A stretch of 64,000 nt of DNA from Letharia columbiana. Its lineage: Eukaryota; Ascomycota; Lecanoromycetes; Lecanorales; Parmeliaceae. The notes under the pieces were generated by a model. It was not told where the DNA came from and did no database searches. It saw only the letters and a program-made list of their open reading frames with translations. Both the position numbers and the translations under genes were made by a program. This document shows, piece after piece, positions 35,110-46,623 of the stretch (positions are counted from its first letter, which is position 1; every line of letters starts with the position of its first letter). The stretch lies in contig NW_023501073.1 of the NCBI RefSeq assembly GCF_014066305.1, positions 1 to 64,000 of the forward strand, in the 5' to 3' direction.

Positions 35110-36567
35110 TCAGGTGAGAAGCGCCGTGGCATGCGGCTGGAAAGTTTTTCTATAATGTCGTTGCGCTCTCTCGCAAATCTGCCACGCCCCGCGAAAATCC
35201 TTCAAGGTATTGTCGAGCTGGCAGGCCATGTCCACGATCTCTCCCCAGACTATTTCTTCGATGTCATATCCAACCATCTTGCTCATAGACTCCTTGGGAC
35301 CCCATAGCCGTAATCTGTCCTCAGTACCTTGGTAGAACACCCTATCGTCAGCGAGCAGATGCGCAATGTTCATTTTTGGCGAATTAGCATGCAAAAAGAG
35401 TGGTCGCGTCTGCTTCAGGGATGTGGGGTCTCGAGGAGCATAATCATCTCCTGGATGGTACTGCACCATAGCAGTGCCATGGAACTTCCGGTCCGCTTCA
35501 TGATAACCTACGGTGCCTAAACGATGGCGAACTCTATAATCGGGGTTTTCCAGGACGACCGCAGCCGCAAGGAACGTCTCTTTATCACCTTCTCCTGCAG
35601 CACCTTGACTGAGGATCGGGTAGTATATACCAGGACCGTAGATGTTGTAGTAAGCTGCTAGTAGAAGGGTAGTGAGATGCGTCTGCTTAGATATCAGGAG
35701 CTGGCCTGCTTCGCTAGACCTTGCTGGCAACCCCTTTGGGAAGGATGGCAGGCCTGCAATCTTGTAAAATACGGGATCTTCGGTCGCGATCCAATAGTCC
35801 GGCCATGACACGAGGCCCGTCGAAAGGAAGGGCTCGGAAAGGAATAGCTCGGCTGGGTCAAGCAGGGTCATGCAGTCGCTGTCGAGGTACAGAACTGATT
35901 CGAAGGATGAGAAGAGGATGGCGAGGACTTTCAGCTGGTAGTGCTCCACTTGAACAGGGTTGTCTTTTCGTAGGTGGTCTTGAATGACGAAGCATTCAGC
36001 ATTAAGCGCAGGCAGCACTTCTTGACAAATCTTCTTCTCGTACTCTGACTTGTTCCGTAGGAATACTTGCACCGGTAAAGTGGAGTTGGTCTTGCGAAGC
36101 ATCCGTATGCTGAGGATGGCGGGGGCAAAATAGAAGCCTCCTGCTACTGTCACTATTCCTGTGCCTGAGAACAGGCGGGTGGCTTGGTCGTTGATCCTTG
36201 AGAAGTTTGCGTGCCCGACTAACTTCTCGTGCGATTGGCGTAGCGACTCGATGTCCTTGTCCGATATACCAATGGCGAAGTTGAAAGGCTTCCTTTCTCT
36301 TTCATTCTCTGGCTCTATGCCCGCTGGCTGCGCCACCTCTTTCAACTCTATAGCTGGAATTTTTGGCCTTGCGGTATCAATAACCTTAGCCCATGTTTCC
36401 CAAAATGCGAGTATTTGAGGTGTGGGTGGGTTGGCTTCAGATGGAGAGATGGTGAAGATGGAGAGTCGGTGGCTGCCATTGAGGAGGCGGTGGAGGAAGG
36501 TGGTGGTGATGAAGAGGCCGGATGCTGCTAGGATGATGGTGAGGATGCGAGTAGGACGAGCGAACAT
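35110..36567 (-). CDS. GT71 (Mnn2-like) alpha-mannosyltransferase
   Basis: Single exon, 485 residues from ATG 36,567. It is a type II membrane protein: short cytoplasmic MFARPTR, one transmembrane segment (ILTIILAASGLFITTTFL, residues about 9-27), a stem region, then the catalytic domain in the Golgi lumen. Family landmarks are GTGIVTVAGGFYFAPAIL (about 130-150), the metal-binding VLYLDSDCMTL (DxD-type), and HLTTLLLAAYYNIYGPGIYY followed by GEGDKETFLAAA. GT71 members (Mnn2, Mnn5, Mnn1-like) add alpha-1,2- or alpha-1,3-linked mannose to N- and O-glycans of cell-wall proteins using GDP-mannose. The YYN-YGP and GEGDKETF blocks fit the Mnn2/Mnn5 branch best. It looks complete. Confidence 0.85.
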   Translation of the reverse strand: MFARPTRILTIILAASGLFITTTFLHRLLNGSHRLSIFTISPSEANPPTPQILAFWETWAKVIDTARPKIPAIELKEVAQPAGIEPENERERKPFNFAIGISDKDIESLRQSHEKLVGHANFSRINDQATRLFSGTGIVTVAGGFYFAPAILSIRMLRKTNSTLPVQVFLRNKSEYEKKICQEVLPALNAECFVIQDHLRKDNPVQVEHYQLKVLAILFSSFESVLYLDSDCMTLLDPAELFLSEPFLSTGLVSWPDYWIATEDPVFYKIAGLPSFPKGLPARSSEAGQLLISKQTHLTTLLLAAYYNIYGPGIYYPILSQGAAGEGDKETFLAAAVVLENPDYRVRHRLGTVGYHEADRKFHGTAMVQYHPGDDYAPRDPTSLKQTRPLFLHANSPKMNIAHLLADDRVFYQGTEDRLRLWGPKESMSKMVGYDIEEIVWGEIVDMACQLDNTLKDFRGAWQICERAQRHYRKTFQPHATALLT

Positions 36568-37787
36568 GGTAGCATGTCTCAAGGAGTGATGCCATGATGG
36601 AAAGGTTGAAGAAGTGAATGATTCTGCTTGCCTGGCTCCTGGAGCTCGGCCGAGTCGGTCTTTAGCTGTCTTGGCAACTTTGTTTAGTCAGCAATAAATT
36701 GTTTACCAATCACCAATGCCTGACCAGACTTTACCTTAGACCGATCCACCTCCAGCATTGCAACATCAGCGTCAGTCTCGAGAGGATTTCTTGAGTCTGC
36801 GAACTTTTTTTCAGTGGTGGAACGGGTTTGCAGCAATCCGTCAAGAGTGGAAATTGCAAAATCTCTACCTAGTCTACTGCGTTTGAGGCACAAACACAGA
36901 GCGTCACATCAGTTCTTCACGGACGTAATGAAAAGTGGGCGATGGGCTTCAGATTAATACTCTGTTAGCGGCCTATAAACCATACGTGAAGTCGAACATC
37001 CGTCTCGACCTTCGCCACCTCACAATAACAAAGATACATCATCCCGAGAATGCAACAAAAACCCATCTCCTTATTTTGAGAAGGATCTTTGTGGGATTGC
37101 AACAAATCAAAAGACACAGAATCACCGAGATGGCTTTTCGAAAGTCGCAGAAGTACTCGGATTCAGAACCTAAGGAACTGTGGTCTATGAGGCACCTTGA
37201 GCCCTGGATGTAATATATGGAGGGTAATCTACCTTGATACACCGCAAAGAAGTATTCACTTTGCTTCGGACCCCCGTGTCCCCAAAAATTTGCCGCTCTG
37301 CGTCTTACAGAGGTTATCAACTTCAAGGAATGATGGTAATGTTTATGGGCTGAACGAAAGCAAATGTGGAAGTCGAAGGATGCTCCACTGGGCCAACTGA
37401 AAGACCCGATCTCTGAGACATTATCTCATCATAGCTACATCAACGGTAATCATGGGGTCTTCATGGCACAGGACTATCGTACAAGTGCCTAATCTTATGG
37501 GATAGGAACGAAGATACGAGTACCTTTCCATTCTTCTTCCCGCTTCGAGATGTGCATGAATAAATGAAGTCCCCTGTTGTGCTTCCTATAGCCCAAGTAC
37601 ACCGTTTAGTTCACAGCAAAAGTCCCTAGTGGCAGCTTCCCTGCTGCCATGGTTTTCCGCAAATGGCTTTCAAGGTTTTGACCATTATTGGCAGTAGCAA
37701 ACCAACACTAAGCAGCAAACAACGCAGGAAACGCTTTGACTTCGACTGGCAAACCCACAGAAACTCCGACACCTTGGTTCTCATCCG
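36568..37787. other. Intergenic, no gene recognised
   Basis: About 1.2 kb. Short anonymous frames only. The first 100 bp contain the mannosyltransferase promoter/leader. Confidence 0.55.
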
Positions 37788-39007
37788 ATGGCCTCCAAAA
37801 GTCTGAGCTTAACTCGCGTCGGCAGTAACATATCAAATTTTAGCGACAAGAGCAGCTTTCAGTCCTTGCGAAACCATTTCACAATCTCCATATCTGCCTT
37901 CCACAGTAACACACTATTTCATCTGTACGAAACACAACGCCTTTCACTCGCCGGCTCGGAACCTTCTTTGGTTGCCTGCTGCTTCAGCACTGATCTTGAG
38001 TACTCCCCAAGATCTAACAATGGCAACGGCCAACTCATCCCTAAATTCAGTATTCAGTGCGTCAGGTCTGAACCTCACCGCAATCGTGAATCGGTCTGAA
38101 CAAAACACGGCGTCCATCCACTGTGAAATAGGCGCCTGCCATCAATACGGAAGTCCAGAGCTTATGAGCTGTGCAGGTGCATTGGAAAACATACCCAAAA
38201 GTACAAGTCTTCAGACCTTCGGCAATAGAGGAACAGCAATACAGGGGACCCATGGGCTCCTTTAAAGGTATATAAGCTGTAAGTCACAGCTCCGTGCTGC
38301 TGTTTTTATGAGGTCTTTTCATGTACAAGACACATCTAATGCGACCATAGCTGACGGAAATTGTATCATTGATATCGACTACGTCGGAGGCGTGGAAAAC
38401 CCGACCTCGAGACGTACAAAGAAATAGGGATGGCAGAGCTGATTATCTTCGATTGTGTATTTGAGCCAGAGGGTGTACACCACGGAGGAATTGCAGCTGG
38501 TTTAGGTAAGTCGAAAGGGGGGATTTTCATCCTGAGCAGCAGCTGATCACGTTTAGGTGCACAAGGCAGACTCACGTAACAATGCAGCACTATTAACCCA
38601 CAGTAGAGTGCTGGCTTCCCTCGAGGCGAAGTAGAGCCTTGAATGCTAAAGCTTGTCAGATCCTACTGGATGGAATGCTCACGACGACATCATCTCAGAT
38701 CTTCGGAGAGCGCGGAGCTCCTGGCGTTGAAGTACCCCTTACACAGCGCCCCTCGTCCGGTAAGCTGCCCCTTCAAACCAACTCCAAAGCTGCCGACATA
38801 CTGACGAGACTGCCTGTACCCACAGCTAGTGGAGACTGTTCCATTGCACTGCTGATGGACGGACCGCCCGCTCCATTTATATGGTATGAAGTTTGGGGTG
38901 CTGCGGTAGCAGTAGCTGGAATGTGTGTCCCATCTAGAGAATTTGGGAACTGCAACCGTCCAATGTATGCTTCAGAGACTACCTACGAGTGTTGGCAGTC
39001 ACGTTAA
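37788..39007 (+). pseudogene. Possible decayed multi-frame gene of unknown family
   Basis: Two coding-like pieces lie in the same direction in different frames. About 38,020-38,265 reads MATANSSLNSVFSASGLNL followed by a Cys-containing stretch. About 38,640-38,960 reads ACQILLDGMLTTTS, then GDCSIALLMDGPPAPFIWYE and AAVAVAGMC. The second piece has the look of an uncharacterised fungal membrane or secreted family, but I cannot name it. Frames are broken between pieces and no intron set joins them cleanly. It may be a dying gene or a chance assembly of open frames. Confidence 0.3.
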
Positions 39008-41110
39008 TACCCTCAACAGCCGGGAATTCCATAATCAACGTGGCTTTTGGAAGAGGGTTCGTGTAAATGCTTGTATCGCTGATGAAAAGACTATGAAACC
39101 AAGTTACAGACACTTAGGGCTACGGGAACATTCTTAAGCTCAAAGTCTTCAGCCAATACAATCTGGAGGGATCTTTGGACGGTTCGGATGAATAGGTCGG
39201 ATGACCGCGCCATCGTGATTTTCGTTAACTCCCCCCACACTCATCCACTGCTTCTTTTCACATACTTCTTGGTCACCGCACAGATGCAGTAATAGCCTGC
39301 GTTCTCGGGGAAGGACATCCACTCATACCTCCATATCAATAGCGCAAAACCCAATGCCGGCTCTTCTGGCTGGGGCTTGTCCCTTTGATTCTTTTGTATC
39401 ATCTCAAATGCTGTCATCGACATGCCCTATTTTGACAATCCTGCCTTTTCGCCGCACTTGAATGCGGAGGGCGCTGAAGGAGCATCTCACGTGTCCCCTC
39501 TCTTGCGAGACGTGACGTGGACGGAGACGCAGTAGCTATCATGTCCAGGATAAGCGCCCCCTTCATCACCGAAAGCGTTTGCAGGTACCGGAGATAAGAA
39601 GGAAATAAGGTATGTAGTTTCTGGCACGATGTTGATGTGATAGAGCTGTATGAAGGTAACGACTCAAAGAGAGTAGCGTCAGAAGCCTTGATTAGGGTAA
39701 AGCAATACCAAACTCCTGATACAGCTTGGTGTGGTCTTCCGCTTCCGCTTTCAATTATCTCTCTGATTTGTCCTCGTGACGCATTTGCTGTTGTTAACAA
39801 AGATCGAATATGCAAGCCTGCATAATGAATCGTGACCTCAGGGGTTCCCAACAATGGCAAGGGGCGCCAATGAGCTAGCTGTGACATTCCAGGCTGGGTG
39901 ACATTTGCTAAGCTGGGAACATCAGGCTCCTACTAACGGTACCTGAGATCTTCTTTGGGGTTTCTAGAAGTTGCGTGTCTCTGATTTGCCCTTGTCATAG
40001 GTCGTTCGCCTAGACAAGTTGACGAGGGTCTTATCATGCAAACGAGATTCATTCGCCGAAACCCTTATACCTTAACAGAAGCACTGCTTGGGGGTTCTCG
40101 AGCGCCCAGACCAAGCTGGATTTGGGGGCTTCGGCAAGGATCTTGGTTAGTCCTTGCACGTCGTACTCTGGATTCGTTCGCCATTCATTCTGCAAGGCTG
40201 CATAATCCATTCTTGTCAACAACATTTGAGTATACTCACAAACACTGTAAAACACCAAAACCATAAAACGCATCCACGATGTACCAGAATCAAGTCCCCC
40301 AATCTTCTTCGCATTGTTTATTTCTCGGCGTCACGAGGATTCGCGTTACTGTACAACATAGAGATATAGAAGAGAATAGTACCCGCTCTTCACACTCTAC
40401 ACAATCGGGTCTGGGAACTAACGATGCAGCCAAAGTTTGAAGCGAAACCGAAATCCGTTATCGGTATCTCAATTGCAGCTTACATCGTCGAGCAGAATGA
40501 GCGGCACTAAGACACAAAGTCGCGCATTCGATCCTGCACACACTTCTACCTACATTATGTCATTGACCAATAGAGACGCTTACAGGATTTTAGGATCGCC
40601 GTGCGTCGAACAGACTTAGAGGTAATGATTCAGCTCACGAGCCAACAATCTTCGACACCACCAGCACCAGGTGTCAACGAGTGACGAGTCACACCAGAAA
40701 GAGCCACGTTCAGGATTCAATTGTAACCACTTTAACGTAAGGACATTTGGTGAATTCTTAAGAGGTTGTTTTGCTTGGGAAGTTCAAAGGTATCTTCTCT
40801 CTGCGCCAGTTCACCTTGAGCACCCACACTGAGCCACTGAACAGCTTATCTCCGACGATCAGTCATCGAAGTCGAGACTGATTGGTTTCCAGATTTTCCT
40901 ACCTGCACGCTGCCCCTCACTTATGCACGAATTGTATTGCACCGTGATTGGCTGAGTGAAAATGAAAGAGGAAGGGATGATCCCTGGGGGTCCCTTGCTC
41001 ATCGCCACATACCTCAATGATTGGCGGAAACTGAAAGCAATTGAAGTGACCACATCTTCTACAACATCTCAGCAACACTCGCAGCTCTTAAATCTAAGTT
41101 GTTACAAATC
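39008..41110. other. Intergenic, no supported gene
   Basis: About 2.1 kb. A minus-strand frame ending at 40,049 (about 70 residues, containing NEWRTNPEYDVQGLTKIL) is slightly protein-like but unrecognised. Other frames (39,414-39,887 minus, 40,036-40,266 plus) are anonymous. The last 150 bp form the transporter promoter. Confidence 0.5.
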
Positions 41111-42443
41111 ATGGCGACAATCACGATCCAACCTGGGGACTTGGCTGACCCCAAAGATCTGCCCTTTTCGTCATCAGGCTCTGAACCCCGATCCTCGTTT
41201 GAACCAGCTGCAAGTGAGAAGCCCGGCGACGAAGAAGCTTTACTCCCACCGAGCCCGCCGAGTCAACAAGAAGATCAGCATCCACCCAGCGCTAGCCGGG
41301 CCAAATTGCTTTTATGGATGCTGGCAAACGCCCTCGCTACCATTGGTATTGTATGTACAGTAGGGAACCGTATTGTTCTAACACCGCAATTGATCGCAGA
41401 GCAACTCATTTCTAATCGGGATCCCAGGTCTTCACCAACAAATCCCTCTTCACGTCAACCCTCTTCAAACACGCCCAACTAACCTTCGCATCCTACCACT
41501 TCTTCATGACCGCAACGCTCCTCTACCTCCTCTCCCGCCCCCGCTTCGGCTTCTTCGAGCCCAAACGGGCCAAGATCCTCGAAATGCTCCCTCTGGCCGC
41601 CGCCATGTGCCTGAACGTGATACTGCAAAACTTCTCCCTGGCCTATTCCTCCATCCCCTTCTACCAAATCTGCCGCGTCCTCCTCACGCCCACCGTCGCC
41701 GCGCTCAACTTCTTCCTGTACCAGAAGACGCTGCCCCGGACCGCCGTCCTCGCGCTCCTGCCCATCTGCGCCGGCGTGGGCATGGCGACCTACTTCAACG
41801 CGAGGGCCCGCGAGGGTGACGACGGCCAAACGACGTCGTTGCCCGGGGTGGTGTTCGCCTTCGGCGGCGTCCTGAGCAGCGCCGTCTACACGGTCTGGGT
41901 GGGCGTGTACCATGCCAAGTTCGGCATGAACAGCATGCAGCTGCTGTCGAACCAGGCGCCGATCGGATCGGCCTTGCTGCTGTACATCATCCCTTGGACT
42001 GACAGCTTTCCCGTCTTCCAGGAAGTGCCGCTGAATGGGTGGATGTTGGTGCTTCTGGTGAGCTTTGCTTGCAAATGCGGAATTTCGGGCGATGACGAGG
42101 GCTGATGGCGGAAACAGAGCGGACTCTGTGCGTGCGTGATCAACATATCGCAGTTCTACATCATCAACGAGGCTGGCGCTGTGAGCAGTACAGTGGTCGG
42201 GCACGTCAAGACTGTCTCCATTGTTACGCTTGGTTGGGTTGTTGGTGGTAATACCGCGGCTGACGGGAGCGTTGTTGGGTTTCTGCTTGCTATTGTTGGA
42301 ATTATCACGTAAGTTCATTTGCTTGTTCTTCGTTCCGACGATCTAGTGTGCTTCGTCTACCACTGGCACGGCAATCGGATATTCCATGCTAACACTCGGG
42401 GCACAGATATACGACGATAATGCTGAAGCATAAGCCAGTGTAG
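41111..42443 (+). CDS. Nucleotide-sugar/triose-phosphate-type transporter (SLC35/TPT family)
   Basis: Four exons: 41,111-41,350, 41,428-42,057, 42,118-42,308 and 42,407-42,443. All introns (77, 60 and 98 bp) have GT-AG ends, and the spliced frame gives 365 residues ending KHKPV. The N-terminal 65 residues are a hydrophilic, acidic cytoplasmic segment (EEALLPPSP). Helix 1 spans the first intron (LANALATIGI to VFTNKSLF). Then come about nine more helices with family landmarks HAQLTFASYHFF, SSIPFYQICRVLLTPTVA and NEAGAVSSTVVGHVKT. The TP-KV-like last block fits the SLC35E/GDP-mannose-type drug/metabolite transporters of the Golgi or ER. The transported nucleotide sugar is unknown. It may serve glycosylation alongside enzymes such as the GT71 gene nearby, though the two are not a unit. 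Confidence 0.85.
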
Positions 42444-42823
42444 GCCAAAGAGAAGAAAAAGTCGCGGAAAGCTATAGAAATAGACATTGCCGCTCTGAAA
42501 TGAATGAAACGAAGTCCGTCTTTTTCGCAGTTCAGATCCTTCCGAAAAAGGATCAACGTTCTATACCTGAGTAAACGTCTGCTACGACTCCACCGTGCAT
42601 CTCTTTACTGGATTGAGCCCATACCCCAACAGTCTGTCGCCTCTCTCCATGCTAACCTTGCGGATAGAGTGTCTTTAAAGGCCACCGGGTGACGCTCATT
42701 ACATACAGTAAAGGCGGCCTCGAAACCAAATTCGGTGACACGGAACCATCCACAGCACTCTCCAAGCTTACTTCGTAGCAAGACTGAAAGTGAGCCCAGC
42801 CAAGAACTCCCCTCCGAGGGTCC

Positions 42824-43417
42824 CTATCCACAGCCACCACCAGAAGAGCCCCCTCTCCCAGCCCTAGAATCCTCTCCTCCACCCCCAGAACCCCCTCCAC
42901 CACCTCCACCACCAGCATCTCCTCCGCCCTCACCGGCCCTCCCTCTTGCGAAATCCATCCTCCATCCCCCACCCTCACCTTTCAGTCCAGCACGACCCGC
43001 ACCAGACGCCTCCCCCACCTCCCCCACCACCGCCTCCGCTCGCGCCATCTTCCCACCACGCGCACCGCCCGTGGTCCCGTCGTCTTCAGCCGTCGTCGCA
43101 GGACAGGATCGAGTTCGTCTGTACAGGGGTCGAGACTTGAAGCCAAGGCCGTCGGGGCCGGACGAAGACTGCGACTGTGGTATGGGATTCGGAGGCGGGC
43201 TTTTGAGCTCCTGCAGTCGATGGACGGCCGCTTGGGGTTTAGGGAGGATTGTGTGGTTGGTGAAGGAATTTCTTTTGGTGCTGGTAGGCTGGGGGGTGGC
43301 TGTGGCGCGCTTTTTATTGTTGTTGTTATTGTTGTTGTCACTGTTTTTCTTCTGGGTCTTGGTGGTGAGCCAGCGCCATGGGGTTTTGATCTGTGTGGAG
43401 GGGTGAGAGGGTGTCAT
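42824..43417 (-). CDS. Low-complexity Gly/Asn-rich open frame (strand uncertain)
   Basis: The minus frame with ATG at 43,417 gives 197 residues: a basic N-terminus, an Asn run near residues 28-34 (from a GTT repeat at about 43,315-43,335), a Ser/Pro middle and a Gly-rich tail. The opposite strand (42,735-43,406) is open too, Pro-rich with a hydrophobic end, but lacks an early ATG. Low-complexity DNA keeps both strands open, so neither is convincing. No domain is recognised. Confidence 0.25.
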   Translation of the reverse strand: MTPSHPSTQIKTPWRWLTTKTQKKNSDNNNNNNNKKRATATPQPTSTKRNSFTNHTILPKPQAAVHRLQELKSPPPNPIPQSQSSSGPDGLGFKSRPLYRRTRSCPATTAEDDGTTGGARGGKMARAEAVVGEVGEASGAGRAGLKGEGGGWRMDFARGRAGEGGGDAGGGGGGGGSGGGGEDSRAGRGGSSGGGCG

Positions 43418-43899
43418 TGGTCATGAAGGTGGAGGATTTTCCATTTCATCTGGGAACTTTTTCGGATTTAATGCATCAAGGGGCCACAGCGTTTCCTGAT
43501 TAGAAGATGTCCCTTGCATGGCACCTAATATGCCAGGCAAGCGGGCTGAACCCTATCGAATTTTGAGGTCTGATTACTACTTGTTCCCAACTGAGGAGGA
43601 TTCTGAATCCAGTCAATTTTGGACGTCGTGACTACATACCACCTCGCGAGAGACACTAAGTATGATAATGCCGGCTAAACGTGAACTCTACCTTCGCACA
43701 GAAGTTGTGCTCAAGATAGATGGATCGATAAACGGTATCTCGTACCTAGTGTTTGGTGTTCCTATCAGTAAGCGCGTTCAACACTGATATCTGGGAAGTG
43801 GGGTTTGAATTCAGGCAAGGTTCGGCTTGAGATACAGACCATAATGCGGAACTGCTTGTCTTCGAAGGAAGTCGCTACTCTTTTGTAAAAGATGATAAA
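43418..43899. other. Intergenic
   Basis: About 480 bp. No gene is seen; it probably contains the 3' end of the decayed NLR gene that follows on the minus strand. Confidence 0.5.
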
Positions 43900-45573
43900 G
43901 GTATCGTATCTTCCGCAATCTGCACATTCATCGAGAGCGTCAATAAATTCCTAAACACGGGCCTTGGCCTTTGTTTGTTGAACGAGAGTCGTGAAAGCTG
44001 ACTCAAGATCAGGCCGAGACCTTGTCCGGTTCCCTGTGCTGGTAAGACTGCCATCATCGCTATAAGGCAGGACCACGGATACCAACCCTGGAAGATGCCG
44101 TGGGGTTTGCCTCAAGATGAACTGGAGCAGGCCCAAACATGGGTTCCGCGTGGAGTTCGAAGAAAAACCTTGCAAGACAATCTCAACAAATGTCCCTGTC
44201 TTCAGATTTGTCGTTGAGCATGGCCGTCGTTTGCTTGTCCTTGATAATATGTTCTGTGAGCGTGGTTTTTCCCAATCTTGCCTTGTCACTGATCCAGAAG
44301 ATTCCTTTACAGCCTTGTCGCCAATTTTGTAAGGTTGTGCTGGGCGCTGCCAAAGATGCATTCGAAAGTACTCTCGCGTGCTTCAGCGATATGTCGGTAA
44401 CGGTCGCAAATGCCTTGTAAGTCGATATTTTTGATCTTAGCCTCTTGCCCTCTTCAGCTCCAGTCAGTAGTGTGAAAGCTCGCCTTTCCTAGGTAGGGAA
44501 ACGTACTCTACTCTCCAGTATGATGAGGTCTTGAGTTCTGGACTTCCATCCGTAAGCGCTTGCGGATTCATTGTGACAGATTATACACCTAGCGATCCAG
44601 CGTTCACATCTTGCTCCAGAATCTGATTTGTTTGGTAATACCCATGTCTATATTCTGTGTCTTATGAACCGGCGAACTTACACATGTCCAAACGATCTTG
44701 GAAGATCCCAAAGGATCTAATTGAAGACTCGTCCGTGACAGCTGAGTACCGTGGTACGATCTGTGTAACGAGATATGAAAAAGATGACGAGGACCTGTAG
44801 TTCATGCACATCTTCACGCGATCTTGGATGCTAAGTTTCTCATTGACTGCAACTTAGGATGCATATCAAGCAGATCTGTACTGAGTACAGATAGCGAGCC
44901 TTGATGAAGAACATTGACTACTTACCCTAACGGATGAGGAAAGCCTATTTTTATCCTCGTAGAAGCAGACAATGCGGAGTTCATTGCCTAATGTTGGAGA
45001 ATGATATTTGCTGGTGCTCAAGTACATCAGACTCTTGGTTAAGAGTCCCAAAATAGCTTTACATTCGGCTCCTCTACATCCAATCGGCGATTTTGGCAAC
45101 GAAATCCGTGATGTTGCTCTTTTTGCTCCCTCCGTGTGGCGTTTCTATGAAAATTATGCCTTTGGGGCACGCAAGTATCCATGCTGCTTCGGGATGGTGT
45201 CCATAGTTGTGATATTCAAAAGCTTTGATCGATGCCTTGGGAGAGATCACTTTCGTTAGTTAGCTCTCTAGATATGGTTGCCGGATGATTGATCGGAGCA
45301 TTACGTACCTTGTTCATCACAATACCGCCCAAGCTATGTACGGTAAAGATGACCGGTCGTCAAGACGGTAACAGTTATGACGCATGCGAGGTACTTCCAT
45401 GTAACCAGTCTCGCATTTAAAATATCATCTGGGAGAAGATCTCGGGCCCAAAGGATCCCCTTTTTACTCCAAGTTTTCACCCTGTCGCCATGAAGCCCGT
45501 GGACAAACCCTAGGTCCATTTCGTAAATCACATCTGTGTTTGTACAGAAGACTATCAATCCATGTTCAGCCAT
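43900..45573 (-). pseudogene. Decayed fungal NLR: SesB-like alpha/beta-hydrolase plus NACHT NTPase
   Basis: Reading the minus strand from 45,573 downward, pieces in several frames follow the order of a fungal NOD-like receptor. DLGFVHGLHGDRVKTW and WARDLLPDDILNARLVTW come first. Then RPVIFTVHSLGGIVMNK (nucleophile Ser motif, 45,318-45,360), a canonical intron, HHPEAAWILACPKGIIFIETP (about 45,150-45,200), and LGNELRIVCFYED (about 44,975). FQDRLDMCKF (about 44,690) and YRHIAEARESTFECIF (about 44,390) follow. Finally the NACHT P-loop segment KGIFWISDKARLGKTTL lies at 44,257-44,307. The P-loop is degenerate (ARLGKT where a G-x-G-K-S/T pattern is expected). Stops follow ADWM and other blocks, and frames change repeatedly. 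The C-terminal repeat sensor (WD, ANK or TPR) is not visible. Such receptors act in fungal non-self recognition and regulated cell death. This copy cannot be functional as read. Confidence 0.7.
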
Positions 45574-46623
45574 GATGTTACAAGGGAGATGGTGGTTGGA
45601 TCACGACTATCGTGAACAGTGCTTTTATCTCCTGTTCGGAGCACCTGGTTTCCAAACGGTCCAACGATGGCCATTCTTATGCAATCTTTTTGCCGTGCAG
45701 AAAGTCAGTCGCTGTCTATTTCGAGCTGTTCCTGATGCATCTTCATTTGCCCACGAAAAGCTCTCTTTGTGGAACATTCATAATGATTCATGCAGGTGCT
45801 TACTCTGCGGATATCCAGGAGACAAGACTTACAACGTGTTTCCGGAACGCACTTTTCCAGACAGGGAGCTCTAGGGCTTCCATCAGCAAAAGTTCAAAGG
45901 ACCACCACGAAGGAAGTAGAAATTGATATAGTGAGAGCTCACTCCTCTGTATCATAGATTCCACACGACATGATTCATGCAGGTGTTCTCGACGTGTTTA
46001 AACTGGACATGTGTTTCACGGAGGGTTTTGGAACGCAATCGTAACTAACGAGACTTGCATGAGTTTTGAAGGTCCAAGGAAGTGACATCAGGGAAAGTCT
46101 GGACCGTGGACAGGACGCCGAGTCAGGAGACGATAAGCGTATTTGGCGTGCGAAGGTCATCTTAATCTTACGGACAACCATGACTTCGAAGATGCCCCGC
46201 TCACATTGTTATCCTCCATGCTTAGCAACTGCGCAAAGAAGTCTCTGTTATGCGATTCGATGGAGCAACGAGACATCTTGGGGAGGCAAGGTTCCAGCGC
46301 ACAAAGCGCTCCATTCCTATCTAACGCATTTCTATCTATCTCTGTTCCGCACCGAAAGCCGCAACTCTCGCTGCTGAGATTAAAGAGTATGATTGAGAAT
46401 TTCCTTCACTCGCAATAGTACTATTATCTATTAGCCGCTGGAAAAAGATAACAACACCTGTGCCCAGAATTGTGTTGAGCTTGAGCACCACGATGGGTAC
46501 CAGCAAGCCAGTCCAATTTCAGAAAGCTCTTTCTGTGACTTCTATCTAGATTCGGAGCCTGCAATTAGCAAGCTAGTATGATCTAGCCTCTCTGCCAAAT
46601 GTCCTGTATTTTGGCTCCTTGGT
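45574..46623. other. Intergenic, anonymous frames
   Basis: About 1 kb. Overlapping plus frames (45,536-45,926 and 46,066-46,418) contain Ser/Leu-rich sequence without family resemblance. It separates the NLR relic start from the 3' end of the first RBR gene. Confidence 0.5.

Noticed and set aside
40049..40273. Small minus-strand gene
   Set aside because: Slightly protein-like, but no match, no clear start context and no neighbours that support it.
42735..43406. Pro-rich plus-strand frame with a hydrophobic end
   Set aside because: No early ATG, low complexity, and the opposite strand is open with an ATG; neither is well supported.
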